Source: Bradyrhizobium liaoningense
Lineage (GTDB): Bacteria > Pseudomonadota > Alphaproteobacteria > Rhizobiales > Xanthobacteraceae
Assembly: GCF_018130955.1 (NCBI RefSeq)
Contig: NZ_JAFCJM010000022.1
Location: 38,388-102,387, forward strand
Direction: 5' to 3'
Length of the DNA stretch: 64,000 bases
Shown here: piece after piece, positions 33,001 to 41,157 of the stretch
Layout of the letters: every line of letters begins with the position of its first letter
Position numbering within the stretch: the first letter of the stretch is position 1
Made by a program: the position numbers and the translations under genes
The notes under the pieces: model-generated
Database searches by the model: none
Told to the model about the DNA's origin: nothing
What the model saw: only the letters and a program-made list of their open reading frames with translations

Positions 33001-33363
33001 TCAGCCGCCGCGGAGCGCGGACTCGATGGTCTTGCCGAGCGCGTCGAGCTGAAACGGCTTTTGCAGGGCGGGCCGGTCGCGATACTGCTCGGGCAGGCCC
33101 GAGGAGCCATAGCCGGTTGCGAAGATGAAGGGACGGCCCTTGGCCTTGATCACGTCGGCGACCGGCGAAATCACCTTGCCGTTGACGTTGACGTCGAGGA
33201 TGGCGAAGTCGAACTCGGTGGATTGGGCGAGCCGCATCGCCTCGGCGATGTCGCCGGCCTCGGCTGCGACCTTGTAGCCGAGCTCCTCCAGCATGTCCGC
33301 GACCATCATCCTGATCATGACCTCGTCTTCAACGAGGAATACAGAACCGCCGGTCGCAGTCAT
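33001..33363 (-). CDS. Single-domain receiver protein
   Basis: The 120-residue protein from ATG 33363 is a bare receiver: acidic residues E12/D13 (LVEDEVMIRMM), phospho-acceptor D57 (FAILDVNVNGK), T83 (IFATGYGSSG) and K102 (LQKPF). The LDVNVNGK and FATGYG wording is typical of receivers found with HWE-type kinases in alphaproteobacteria; no kinase is adjacent. It lies on the minus strand, convergent with surE (2 bases from its stop) and divergent from pcm, and so breaks the surE-pcm pair. Confidence 0.88.
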   Translation of the reverse strand: MTATGGSVFLVEDEVMIRMMVADMLEELGYKVAAEAGDIAEAMRLAQSTEFDFAILDVNVNGKVISPVADVIKAKGRPFIFATGYGSSGLPEQYRDRPALQKPFQLDALGKTIESALRGG

Positions 33364-33629
33364 CCAGTTGAGTCCTTGCCCGTCCCGTGAAACGTTCGCA
33401 GATATAGGCATACGACGCAATGCGCGTTTGGACGAACCCAATCTGCCATGACGGTTACGGCTGTCCTACGCACACAGATTGTGGTCAATCGCCGTAGCCC
33501 TAGATTATCATGGGTTCCTGAGCCGGAACACCGATTCCGACAGGCTACGACAGACGTCTCTCGACTTTGCGACGCAAACGTCGTTCGTCCCCTGGGGAAG
33601 CTCCAAAGCAAGACGAAAACAAGTGTAAA

Positions 33630-34280
33630 ATGGCCAGCAATCAGCATCCGCCGGAAAAGATGATGTTTCAGCTCACGCTGAGACGCCGCGGGATCAGCGA
33701 CCAGTCGGTGCTGCGCACCATGGAAGAGGTGCCGCGCGAACTGTTCGTCGAGGACGCCGACCGGAGCGATGCCTACCGTGACAGCGCGCTGCCGATCGCC
33801 TGCGGCCAGACCATCAGCCAGCCTTTCGTCGTCGCCTATATGACGGAGCAGCTCCAGGTCCGAAAGCATCATCGCGTGCTCGAGATCGGTGCGGGGTCGG
33901 GCTACCAGGCGGCGGTGCTGTCGCGGCTTGCCGGGCAGGTGCTGACGGTCGAGCGCTACCGCAGGCTTGCTGACGTCGCGCGCGCCAGGCTCGAGAAGCT
34001 CGGCTGTCACAATGTCGAGGTGATGCTGGGCGACGGCCTTAACTTGCCCGCCAATATCGGCCCCTTCGACCGGATCATCGTCACGGCCGCGATGGAGCGG
34101 GTCCCGGACAACCTCATCGAGCGGCTCGAGGTCGGAGGCGTCCTGATCGCGCCGGTCGGGCCGCATCAGGGGGTCCAGACGCTGGTCCGCCTGACCCGCT
34201 CGCAGACCGGCATCGAGCGCAAGGAACTCGTCGACGTCCGCTTCGTACCGGCGCTGCCCGGCGTGGCCCGCGAGCTCTAA
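33630..34280 (+). CDS. pcm: Protein-L-isoaspartate O-methyltransferase
   Basis: From ATG 33630 the protein has 216 residues. It has the PIMT landmarks: MEEVPRELFVEDADRSDAYRD, ALPIACGQTISQPFVVAYM, the SAM motif I VLEIGAGSGYQAAVLS and DRIIVTAAMERVPDNL. It methylates isoaspartyl residues in aged proteins for repair. No clear ribosome site precedes the start, so a few codons of uncertainty remain. The C-terminal part agrees with the roughly 210-residue usual length. It is followed by the NlpD-like gene. Confidence 0.94.
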   Translation: MASNQHPPEKMMFQLTLRRRGISDQSVLRTMEEVPRELFVEDADRSDAYRDSALPIACGQTISQPFVVAYMTEQLQVRKHHRVLEIGAGSGYQAAVLSRLAGQVLTVERYRRLADVARARLEKLGCHNVEVMLGDGLNLPANIGPFDRIIVTAAMERVPDNLIERLEVGGVLIAPVGPHQGVQTLVRLTRSQTGIERKELVDVRFVPALPGVAREL

Positions 34281-34389
34281 GTTTCCGGATCGGTTGTGCC
34301 ACCAACACCTTATTGGGAGGGTTAAGCCGTTATTTACTCGGCGCGTGTTTACTTAAAAGACCAGTTCTGTTGCGTACGAGTGAGTAACC

Positions 34390-35784
34390 ATGTCCGCTGT
34401 AGCCGAGTTGCTTTACTCGCGCCGCGTGCCGCAGGTCGCGGTACTGGCGCTGATCTCGTTCGGTTTCGCGGGGTGCAGCGCCGACATGTCGTCGCGGCTC
34501 TCCCAGCAAAATTTCTCAAATCCCTTTGCGTCCCAGGAATCGACTGGCGCGGTGCAGCAGCAGCCCGTCCAGCGCGAGCTGCCGCAATATGCGCGGCCGC
34601 AGACCCAGGCGCCGGCTTACCAGTCGCAGCCCTTGCCGCCGCCGGCGGTCTCTGCGCCGCAGTCCTATCCGGTGGCGGGTGGAGTGTCCGGAGGCGGTCG
34701 CGGGGTCGGCTCCTACACGCCGCCGGCCCAGCCGCAACTTGAAGCCACCGGCGCCGTGCCGCCGCGCTCGGTTGCGGCCGCGCGTCCGGCAGGCGGGACC
34801 ACGATCATCGTCGGTACCAGCGACACGCTCGACGTGATCGCCAAGCGTTATCACGTCACGCCCGCGGCGATCCTTGCCGCCAACGGCTACAAGGGCCCGC
34901 GCGTCCTGTCGCCCGGCCAGAAGTTGATCATTCCGCATCAGGCGGCGGCAGCAGCGCCTGCGCCCGCGATGGCGCCGGTTGCGGCGGCCCCGGTCATGGC
35001 GGCGCCGGTCGCCGCAAAACCCGTTGCCGCGCTATCAAGCACCCACTTCGTCAACCGCGGCGACACGCTCGCCAGCATCGCCCGCAAGAACCATGTGTCG
35101 GTTGCCGAGCTCGCACGTGCCAATGGCCTCGAGCCATCGGCCAAGCTCAAGCTCGGCACCAAGCTGACCGTGCCCGGCGGCAAGACCGCCGCGCTGGCTG
35201 CACCCGCCGCAGCACCTGCACCGGTTGCGGCTGCGCCCGTCGCTGCCGCGCTGCAGCCGCCTGCGGCTGCGCCCGCGCCGGCCATGAAGGTTGCGGCCTT
35301 GCCCGCGCCGCAGCAGAGCGCGCGGCTTGCCCAGGCCACCACCAATATCGAGGAAAAGCCTGCCGCCGAGGCTCCGGCCAAGGCTGCGGAAACGACCGGC
35401 GCACTGCCGACCTTCCGCTGGCCCGTGCGCGGCAAGGTCGTCACGGGCTACGGCGCCAAGACCAACGGCAAGTCCAATGACGGCATCAACGTTGCGGTGC
35501 CCGAGGGTACGCCGGTCAAGGCGGCTGAAGACGGCGTCGTTGCCTATTCCGGCAACGAGCTGAAGGGTTACGGCAATCTGATCCTGGTTCGGCACTCCAA
35601 CGGCTACGTCACCGCATATGCCCATGCGAGTGAGCTGATGGTGAAGCGCGGGGACACTATCAAACGCGGCCAGATCATTGCCAAGTCGGGTCAATCCGGT
35701 GAGGTGGCGTCGCCGCAGCTCCACTTCGAGATCCGTAAAGGATCTAATCCGGTTGACCCGCTTCAATTCCTGAACGGGGCGTGA
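34390..35784 (+). CDS. nlpD: NlpD-like lipoprotein: two LysM domains and degenerate M23 (LytM) domain
   Basis: The 464-residue protein has a lipobox (GFAGC, C29) after a hydrophobic leader. Two LysM domains lie at about 136-184 (TSDTLDVIAKRYHVTPAAIL) and 217-262 (RGDTLASIARKNHVSVAEL), separated and followed by Ala/Pro linkers. A C-terminal M23 domain lies at about 347-457. The zinc residues are partly lost: the usual HxGxD is NDGIN and the HxH is QLH, while the YAH histidine remains. The domain is therefore probably inactive and works like E. coli NlpD/EnvC or Caulobacter DipM, activating amidases for septum splitting. It sits after surE and pcm. Confidence 0.92.
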   Translation: MSAVAELLYSRRVPQVAVLALISFGFAGCSADMSSRLSQQNFSNPFASQESTGAVQQQPVQRELPQYARPQTQAPAYQSQPLPPPAVSAPQSYPVAGGVSGGGRGVGSYTPPAQPQLEATGAVPPRSVAAARPAGGTTIIVGTSDTLDVIAKRYHVTPAAILAANGYKGPRVLSPGQKLIIPHQAAAAAPAPAMAPVAAAPVMAAPVAAKPVAALSSTHFVNRGDTLASIARKNHVSVAELARANGLEPSAKLKLGTKLTVPGGKTAALAAPAAAPAPVAAAPVAAALQPPAAAPAPAMKVAALPAPQQSARLAQATTNIEEKPAAEAPAKAAETTGALPTFRWPVRGKVVTGYGAKTNGKSNDGINVAVPEGTPVKAAEDGVVAYSGNELKGYGNLILVRHSNGYVTAYAHASELMVKRGDTIKRGQIIAKSGQSGEVASPQLHFEIRKGSNPVDPLQFLNGA

Positions 35785-35833
35785 GGCGCGAGCCCACAGA
35801 GTAGGGCCACGCGATCGCCGCAAAGACGCTGTC

Positions 35834-35874
35834 ATCGCCCGCCCTGTGTGCACTTGCGCACTGGAGCGGGCGAT
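35834..35874 (+). terminator. Possible terminator hairpin after nlpD
   Basis: ATCGCCCGC (35834-35842) pairs with GCGGGCGAT (35866-35874), and the loop contains a smaller GTGC/GCAC stem. There is no T-run, so rho-independent action is uncertain. Confidence 0.4.
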
Positions 35875-36104
35875 CCAGTATTCCAGAGGCGACTGCCGTG
35901 CACCGTGGCGTAGATTAGCACGTAGCTCAATTTCTGATTAGCAAAAATTTGTCGAACGCCGGAAGCAGATCGTGTTCATGCGATTTCGCTCCGGCGGAAG
36001 GTTTGTGCTTGCTCCTTCTTTTCCGGCAAGCTCTCTGAATCCCGATCCATTCAAAATCGCTGAGTTCGTCGCGTATGACTCTTTTGTGACCGGACAATCA
36101 AATT

Positions 36105-36132
36105 ATCGAAAAACAACCCCATGCAAAGTAGC
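36105..36132 (-). repeat. Dispersed intergenic repeat, copy C
   Basis: On the minus strand this reads CTACTTTGCATGGGGTTG followed by TTTTTCGAT, the same core as copies A and B. It lies between nlpD and the FGE gene. Confidence 0.65.
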
Positions 36133-36241
36133 CGATGGCTGCCGGTGCGATGTCCTAGTGTGCTGAATCTGCTTCGGTTTCGATGGCGCAGGGGACATGG
36201 CTAGCGACCCAGCGCCGTCGTGAATGACCCAAATGGAGCAA

Positions 36242-36255
36242 TTGATCTAGATCAA
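36242..36255. promoter_or_regulatory. FixK/FNR-type box TTGATCTAGATCAA upstream of FGE gene
   Basis: This perfect 14-base palindrome matches the FNR/FixK2 consensus TTGAT-N4-ATCAA exactly. Its centre is about 72 bases before the FGE start codon, so a site at -41.5 would put transcription start near 36290, a class II activator geometry. Action by a FixK/FNR protein is inferred from the match. Confidence 0.7.
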
Positions 36256-36320
36256 CCTGGAAGAGTGGCGTTCCGTTTCCGTGGCAGCGCAGGCCAATGA
36301 CGCACGGTCGGGAGATCGGC

Positions 36321-37316
36321 ATGAAACTGGCTGATACGAAATCGTCGCCTGATTCCGGACAATCGCTCCAGCATCCAGCAGGTGAGGGGATGCTGTACGT
36401 GCCGGGCGGCACGTTTCGCATGGGTTCGGATCGGCACTATCCGGAGGAGGCGCCGGTCCACCGCGTTACCGTGGATGCGTTCTGGATGGATTGCCATCCA
36501 GTGACGAACCGGCAATTCAAGGCGTTCGCCAAGGCTACCGGCCACGTCACCGTTGCCGAGATCGTGCCCGATCCAAAGGACTATCCCGGAATACTCCCGC
36601 ATATGATCTACGCGGGTTCGCTGATGTTCTCTCCGCCCGCGTATCCGGTCAGTCTCCGGGACTTCAGCCAGTGGTGGACCTTCGCCAAAGGCGCGGACTG
36701 GCGGCATCCCTATGGACCCGGGAGCAACATCCGTGGGCTGGATGATCATCCCGTCGTGCATGTGGCCTTCAGCGATGCGCTCGCCTACGCAAAATGGGCC
36801 GGCAAGGATTTGCCAACCGAGGCGGAATGGGAATTCGCTGCGCGCGGCGGGCTGGACGGCGCCGAGTTCGCATGGGGAGATGAATTTGCGCCCGAGGGCC
36901 GTCACATGGCCAACACCTGGCAGGGCGAATTTCCACGCCAGAACACCAGGGACGACGGATACGAACGGACATCGCCGGTCACCGCATTTCCGCCGAACGG
37001 ATACGGGCTGCACGATATGATCGGCAACGTCTGGGAATGGACGTCAGACTGGTATTCGCCTCGGCATGAAGCCGACGCACCAAAGACCTGCTGCATTCCC
37101 CAGAATCCGCGCGGCGGCTGTGAAGCGGATAGCTACGACCCAAGAACGACCAACGTCAAGATTCCACGCAAGGTCATCAAAGGCGGCTCGCATTTGTGCG
37201 CGCCGAATTACTGCCGGCGCTACCGGCCGGCTGCGCGGCATGCGGAGCCGGTCGACACATCCACGAGTCATCTTGGCTTTCGGTGCATCAGGCGAGGAGC
37301 CTCTGATGCATCATAA
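36321..37316 (+). CDS. Formylglycine-generating enzyme (FGE-sulfatase domain)
   Basis: From ATG 36321 (GGGAG 7 bases upstream) the protein has 331 residues covering one FGE-sulfatase domain. It contains VPGGTFRMGSD, DAFWMDCHPVTNRQFKAFA, LPTEAEWEFAARGG, GYGLHDMIGNVWEWTSDWYS, and GGSHLCAPNYCRRYRPAARH, ending LGFRC. C293 and C298 match the two catalytic cysteines (C336/C341) of human FGE, so this is a true copper- and O2-using enzyme rather than a cysteine-less relative. It turns the sulfatase CxxxR cysteine into formylglycine in the cytosol before export (no signal peptide). Three targets follow directly. A FixK-type box precedes it. Confidence 0.95.
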   Translation: MKLADTKSSPDSGQSLQHPAGEGMLYVPGGTFRMGSDRHYPEEAPVHRVTVDAFWMDCHPVTNRQFKAFAKATGHVTVAEIVPDPKDYPGILPHMIYAGSLMFSPPAYPVSLRDFSQWWTFAKGADWRHPYGPGSNIRGLDDHPVVHVAFSDALAYAKWAGKDLPTEAEWEFAARGGLDGAEFAWGDEFAPEGRHMANTWQGEFPRQNTRDDGYERTSPVTAFPPNGYGLHDMIGNVWEWTSDWYSPRHEADAPKTCCIPQNPRGGCEADSYDPRTTNVKIPRKVIKGGSHLCAPNYCRRYRPAARHAEPVDTSTSHLGFRCIRRGASDAS

Positions 37317-37332
37317 ACAGGAGAGCGTGACC

Positions 37333-39114
37333 ATGCTGAGTTCCATATTGCCCGACAAGCCGCCCTTTATTGCAACGCCGCCACGCAAGACACCTGGTTT
37401 GTACAAGAGGTTCTGCGCCTCGCTGCTTGGCGCGACGATATTGATGTCGCTGTCCGGGGTAGCCAGCACGCCGGCGACCGCACAACCGGCACAGAAACCC
37501 AATATCCTCTTCATCATGGGTGACGACATCGGCCTGTACCAGCCGAGCATCTACCATCGCGGCCTGATGGTCGGCGAGACGCCCAACATCGATCGCATTG
37601 GCAACGAAGGCGCGATCTTCACGCATTACTATGCCGAGCAGAGCTGCACCGCCGGTCGCAATGCCTTCTTCACCGGCATGCATCCGCTACGAACGGGAAT
37701 GATTCCTCCGCAACTGCCCGGCAGCCCGTCCTATTTGCGGCCCGGCACCCCGGCGCTCGCCAAGTTCCTGCTCGATCTCGGCTACAACACCGGCGAGTTC
37801 GGCAAGAACCATCTCGGCGATCACACCGACGCGCTGCCGACCGCGCATGGCTTCCAGGAATACTGGGGCTACCTGTATCACCTCGACGCCATGCAGGGCG
37901 TGAGCTTCCCGGACATCAACAAGACTCCGAGCCAGCAGACGGTTGCCCCGCCCTGCAAGAATACGCCGATCCCCGGCATTCCGGAGGTGCCGGGCGCGGT
38001 CGATCCGAAGACGACGATCTGCCTGACGCCCCCGCGCAACGTTCTGTCGTGCAAGTCGGATGGTACATCCAGGACTCAGCAGTGCGTTGATCAGGGCCCG
38101 CTGACACTCGAGCGATCGAAGGGTGTCGACGAGGAAATCTCGGCCAAGGTCATCGACTTCATCGATCGCAACGATCCGAAGACGACGGGCAAGCCGTTCT
38201 TCGTCTGGTACAACCCTGCGCGCATGCACATCACGACCGTGCTGAATGACAAGTACGCGGCCATGGTCGGCGAGCAAGGCGGCAAGGACTGGGGCCTCAA
38301 CGAGGCCGGCATGAAGCAGATGGATGACAACATCGGCTATGTGCTCAAGAAGCTCGAGGACATGGGTCAGCTCGACAACACGATCATCGTGTTCACGACC
38401 GACAACGGCGCCGAAACCATCACTTTTCCAGACGGCGGCACCACTCCGTTCAAGGGCGGCAAGCTGAGCACCTGGGAAGGCGGCATGCGCGCTCCGGCGC
38501 TCGTTCGCTGGCCAGGGGTCATTAAGCCCGGTACCATCAAGAACGACATCTTCGCAGCGCTCGACTGGCTGCCCACGTTTGTCAACATCGCCGGCGGCGC
38601 AAAGGGAGACGCGCTCAAGAAGCGCATCGAGGCCGGCCAATATCCCGGCATCGTGAAGACCACGCTCGATGGCGTCGATCAGACCGAATACCTTTCAGGG
38701 CGTTCGGAAAAGTCGGCGCGCGATACCTTCTTCTACTATTCGGGCAAGGATCCGTCGGCGGTCCGCTACAAGAACTGGAAGATCTACTTCACGATGGTGT
38801 CCGACGCGCCGCAGGGCTTTATTTCCGGAGCGCTTCCCTATCACTGGGCCCAGGTCGTCAATATCAAGCGAGACCCGTTCGAGACCTCCATTGGTGCACA
38901 ATACAAGACACTCATGGGCATGGGCGGCGTAATCGGCTCCCCTTCTACAGCCTACGTCTACGACTGGAACATGCTGCCCATCGGCCAGGCCCTGTGGCTG
39001 AAGGAACTCGAGAGCTATATCGCGTACCCGCCGCTGCAGGACCCGGCGAGCTACAACCTCGACCAGGTGTTACAGCAGATCAAGCAGGCCAAGACGGCCG
39101 GCCGCAGCGACTAG
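37333..39114 (+). CDS. Exported sulfatase 1 (CTAGR type) with cysteine-rich insert
   Basis: From ATG 37333 (AGGAGA 7 bases upstream) the protein has 593 residues. The N-terminus has a long basic region, then a hydrophobic core (FCASLLGATILMSLSG) and an AQP-type cleavage site near 50. It has KR rather than twin arginine, so Sec export is likelier. The sulfatase domain has the metal aspartates in IMGDDIG, FGly site C105 in SCTAGRNAFFTG, FGKNHLGD and FTTDNGAE. An insert at about 195-255 holds four cysteines (PPCKNT, TICLTP, LSCKSD, QQCVDQ) missing from sulfatase 2. Substrate unknown. It is 16 bases after FGE. Confidence 0.93.
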   Translation: MLSSILPDKPPFIATPPRKTPGLYKRFCASLLGATILMSLSGVASTPATAQPAQKPNILFIMGDDIGLYQPSIYHRGLMVGETPNIDRIGNEGAIFTHYYAEQSCTAGRNAFFTGMHPLRTGMIPPQLPGSPSYLRPGTPALAKFLLDLGYNTGEFGKNHLGDHTDALPTAHGFQEYWGYLYHLDAMQGVSFPDINKTPSQQTVAPPCKNTPIPGIPEVPGAVDPKTTICLTPPRNVLSCKSDGTSRTQQCVDQGPLTLERSKGVDEEISAKVIDFIDRNDPKTTGKPFFVWYNPARMHITTVLNDKYAAMVGEQGGKDWGLNEAGMKQMDDNIGYVLKKLEDMGQLDNTIIVFTTDNGAETITFPDGGTTPFKGGKLSTWEGGMRAPALVRWPGVIKPGTIKNDIFAALDWLPTFVNIAGGAKGDALKKRIEAGQYPGIVKTTLDGVDQTEYLSGRSEKSARDTFFYYSGKDPSAVRYKNWKIYFTMVSDAPQGFISGALPYHWAQVVNIKRDPFETSIGAQYKTLMGMGGVIGSPSTAYVYDWNMLPIGQALWLKELESYIAYPPLQDPASYNLDQVLQQIKQAKTAGRSD

Positions 39115-39143
39115 CTGCGTGAGACGAACGTGATCTGACGAAG

Positions 39144-39170
39144 CGGGCGCCCCACGATGGGGGGCGCCCG
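39144..39170 (+). terminator. Hairpin between sulfatase 1 and FGE remnant
   Basis: CGGGCGCCCC (39144-39153) pairs with GGGGCGCCCG (39161-39170), a 10-bp perfect stem without a T-run. A similar hairpin follows sulfatase 2. Confidence 0.5.
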
Positions 39171-39210
39171 CCAACGGAATTGCGAGCAAAGTGATAACGG
39201 CCCGCGCGGG

Positions 39211-39276
39211 CCGGTCGGCACCTCCACAAGCCATTTCGGCTTCCGATGCATCAAGCGAACAGAACCAATTGCATCA
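39211..39276 (+). pseudogene. 3'-end remnant of a second FGE gene
   Basis: Read in frame from 39211, this stretch gives PVGTSTSHFGFRCIKRTEPI then AS. The intact FGE ends PVDTSTSHLGFRCIRRGASD then AS, so 17 of 22 residues agree. The rest of the gene is absent; the sequence before it is the terminator of sulfatase 1. The remnant sits just before the ribosome site of sulfatase 2, the same place that the intact FGE end has relative to sulfatase 1. This implies an FGE-sulfatase module duplication followed by deletion of most of the second FGE gene. Confidence 0.8.
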
Positions 39277-39295
39277 CAACGGAGAGGAGCACGTC

Positions 39296-41071
39296 ATGAG
39301 TAACAAGCTTCCGCCAGAAGAATCCCACGACGTTGCGCCGCAATCGGGCGGCGGAATGAAACGCCGCGATCTGCTGCTGACCGGCAGTTCGCTTGTGGCC
39401 GCTTCGGCGCTCACGGCTGTCGGGCTGACAACCACAGCGCAAGCACAACAACAACCGGCCGCACCGGCCGGTCGGCGGCCGAACATCGTCGTCATCATGG
39501 GCGACGATGTCGGCTGGTTCAACATCGGCGCCTACCACCGGGGAATCATGTCGGGGAAGACACCGAACCTCGACAAGCTGGCGTCTGAAGGCATGATGTT
39601 CACGGACTATTACGCCGAAGCCAGCTGTACGGCGGGCCGGGCGAACTTCATCACCGGCGAGCTGCCGATCCGAACCGGGCTGACGACCGTGGGCCAGGCC
39701 GGTGCCGACGTCGGCATCCCGGCACAGGCGGCAACGCTTGCGACTGCCCTGAAGGAACAAGGCTACGCCACCGGGCAGTTCGGCAAAAACCACCTCGGTG
39801 ACCTCAACAAGTATCTCCCGACCCTGCACGGTTTCGACGAGTTCTTCGGATACCTGTACCACCTCGACGCGATGTCGGACCCGTACTGGTACTCGTTCCC
39901 CGTCGACGAGAAATACTACAACACCTACGGCCCGCGCAGCGTGATCCACAGCTTTGCGACCGACACGGAGGATTCGACCGAGATGCCGCGTTGGGGCAAA
40001 ATCGGCAAGCAGAGGATCGTCGATGAAGGCCCTCTGCCGCCGTTCCCCGACATGTCGAACGTGCCGAACATGCACGACTTGCCGTTCCTGAAGCCAAAAT
40101 ACGACATGACGACCTTCGACGAGGTGTTGGTCAAGGCTTCCACCGACTTCATGTCCAAAGCCAAGAGGGAGGGCAAGCCGTTCTTCGTCTGGCACAATAC
40201 CACGCGCATGCACGTCTGGACGTTTCTCTCCAAGAAGTACAGCTCGATGCAGAACAGCCAGACGAACTATGGTCTTGAGGAAGCCGGCATGACGCAGATG
40301 GATGACAGCATCGGCGCACTGATGAAGCATCTCGACGACATCGGCGAGGCCAACAATACCATCTTGATCTTCACGACCGACAACGGCGCGGAAGTATTCA
40401 CGTGGCCGGATGGTGGCATGACGCCATTCAAGAACACCAAGGGCACCGTCGGGGAAGGTGGCTTCCGCGTACCGTGCATCATCCGGTGGCCAGGCCAGAT
40501 CAAGCCGGGCACGGTCGAGAACGGAATCTTCTCCGGCCTCGATTGGTTCCCCACCCTGATGGCCGCGGCGGGCAACCCTGATATCACCAATCAGTTGCTG
40601 AAGGGCGTGAAGCTCGGCGAGCGGAGCTACAAGAATCATCTCGATGGCTACAATCAGATGGATCTCCTTACTGGTAAGGGACCATCCAAACGACGCGAGC
40701 TTTTCTACTTCGGCGGCCCGCATCTGGGCGCGGTTCGCTTGGACGACATGAAGTTCACGTTCTTCGCGCAACCTTGGGGCTGGCCGGGCGAAAAAGTCAC
40801 CACGGACATGCCCCTCCTGACCAATCTCCGCCAGGATCCGTTCGAGAGGTTGTCGATCATGCGTGGCGAGTCGCTGAACACCGGGTCCCCTGGCTACATG
40901 AACGAGTTCTTCGCCCGTGAGTTTTGGCGCTTCGTCCTGGTGCAGCAGTATGTCGAGAAGCTCGCGTTGACGGCGGTCGACTATCCGCCGATGCAGGACC
41001 CGGCTTCCTTCAACCTCGATGCTGTCAAGAAGAAGATCGAAGACATGATCAAACACCGCGAGGGACAGTAG
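39296..41071 (+). CDS. Tat-exported sulfatase 2 (CTAGR type)
   Basis: From ATG 39296 (GGAGAGGAG upstream) the protein has 591 residues. A twin-arginine signal (MKRRDLLLTGSSLVAASALT, R23/R24) ends near TTAQAQ. The sulfatase domain has IMGDDVGWFNIGAYHRG, FGly site C111 in SCTAGRANFITGELP, FGKNHLGDLNKY, HNTTRMH and FTTDNGAEVF. It is a paralogue of sulfatase 1 (shared YLYHLDAM and PPxQDPASFNLD C-terminus) but lacks its cysteine insert. Tat export means it leaves the cytosol folded, after FGE has acted. Substrate unknown. A relic of an FGE gene overlaps its leader. Confidence 0.94.
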   Translation: MSNKLPPEESHDVAPQSGGGMKRRDLLLTGSSLVAASALTAVGLTTTAQAQQQPAAPAGRRPNIVVIMGDDVGWFNIGAYHRGIMSGKTPNLDKLASEGMMFTDYYAEASCTAGRANFITGELPIRTGLTTVGQAGADVGIPAQAATLATALKEQGYATGQFGKNHLGDLNKYLPTLHGFDEFFGYLYHLDAMSDPYWYSFPVDEKYYNTYGPRSVIHSFATDTEDSTEMPRWGKIGKQRIVDEGPLPPFPDMSNVPNMHDLPFLKPKYDMTTFDEVLVKASTDFMSKAKREGKPFFVWHNTTRMHVWTFLSKKYSSMQNSQTNYGLEEAGMTQMDDSIGALMKHLDDIGEANNTILIFTTDNGAEVFTWPDGGMTPFKNTKGTVGEGGFRVPCIIRWPGQIKPGTVENGIFSGLDWFPTLMAAAGNPDITNQLLKGVKLGERSYKNHLDGYNQMDLLTGKGPSKRRELFYFGGPHLGAVRLDDMKFTFFAQPWGWPGEKVTTDMPLLTNLRQDPFERLSIMRGESLNTGSPGYMNEFFAREFWRFVLVQQYVEKLALTAVDYPPMQDPASFNLDAVKKKIEDMIKHREGQ

Positions 41072-41093
41072 CTACTCGCAAACCCGCAGATAG

Positions 41094-41114
41094 GGCGCCC
41101 CGTATTGGGGCGCC
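41094..41114 (+). terminator. Hairpin after sulfatase 2
   Basis: GGCGCCCC, a GTATT loop, then GGGGCGCC form an 8-bp perfect stem, followed by GCTTTGG rather than a full T-run. Likely a terminator or 3'-end stabiliser between sulfatase 2 and the HAD gene. Confidence 0.5.
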
Positions 41115-41157
41115 GCTTTGGTGTCACAACAAACCTCAGTCCATTGAGGGATTCATT

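Larger units (their letters stand above)
35785..36320. other. Intergenic region at the left edge of the sulfatase island
   Basis: This spacer of 536 bases has lower GC than its flanks. It contains a hairpin after nlpD (35834-35874), an AT-rich stretch near 35925-35955, dispersed repeat copy C (36105-36132) and a FixK/FNR-type box (36242-36255). A short frame at 35972-36166 is open but has no recognisable content. Confidence 0.6.

Noticed and set aside
35972..36166. Possible 64-residue gene before the FGE gene
   Set aside because: It crosses repeat copy C and has no ribosome site; its composition looks intergenic.
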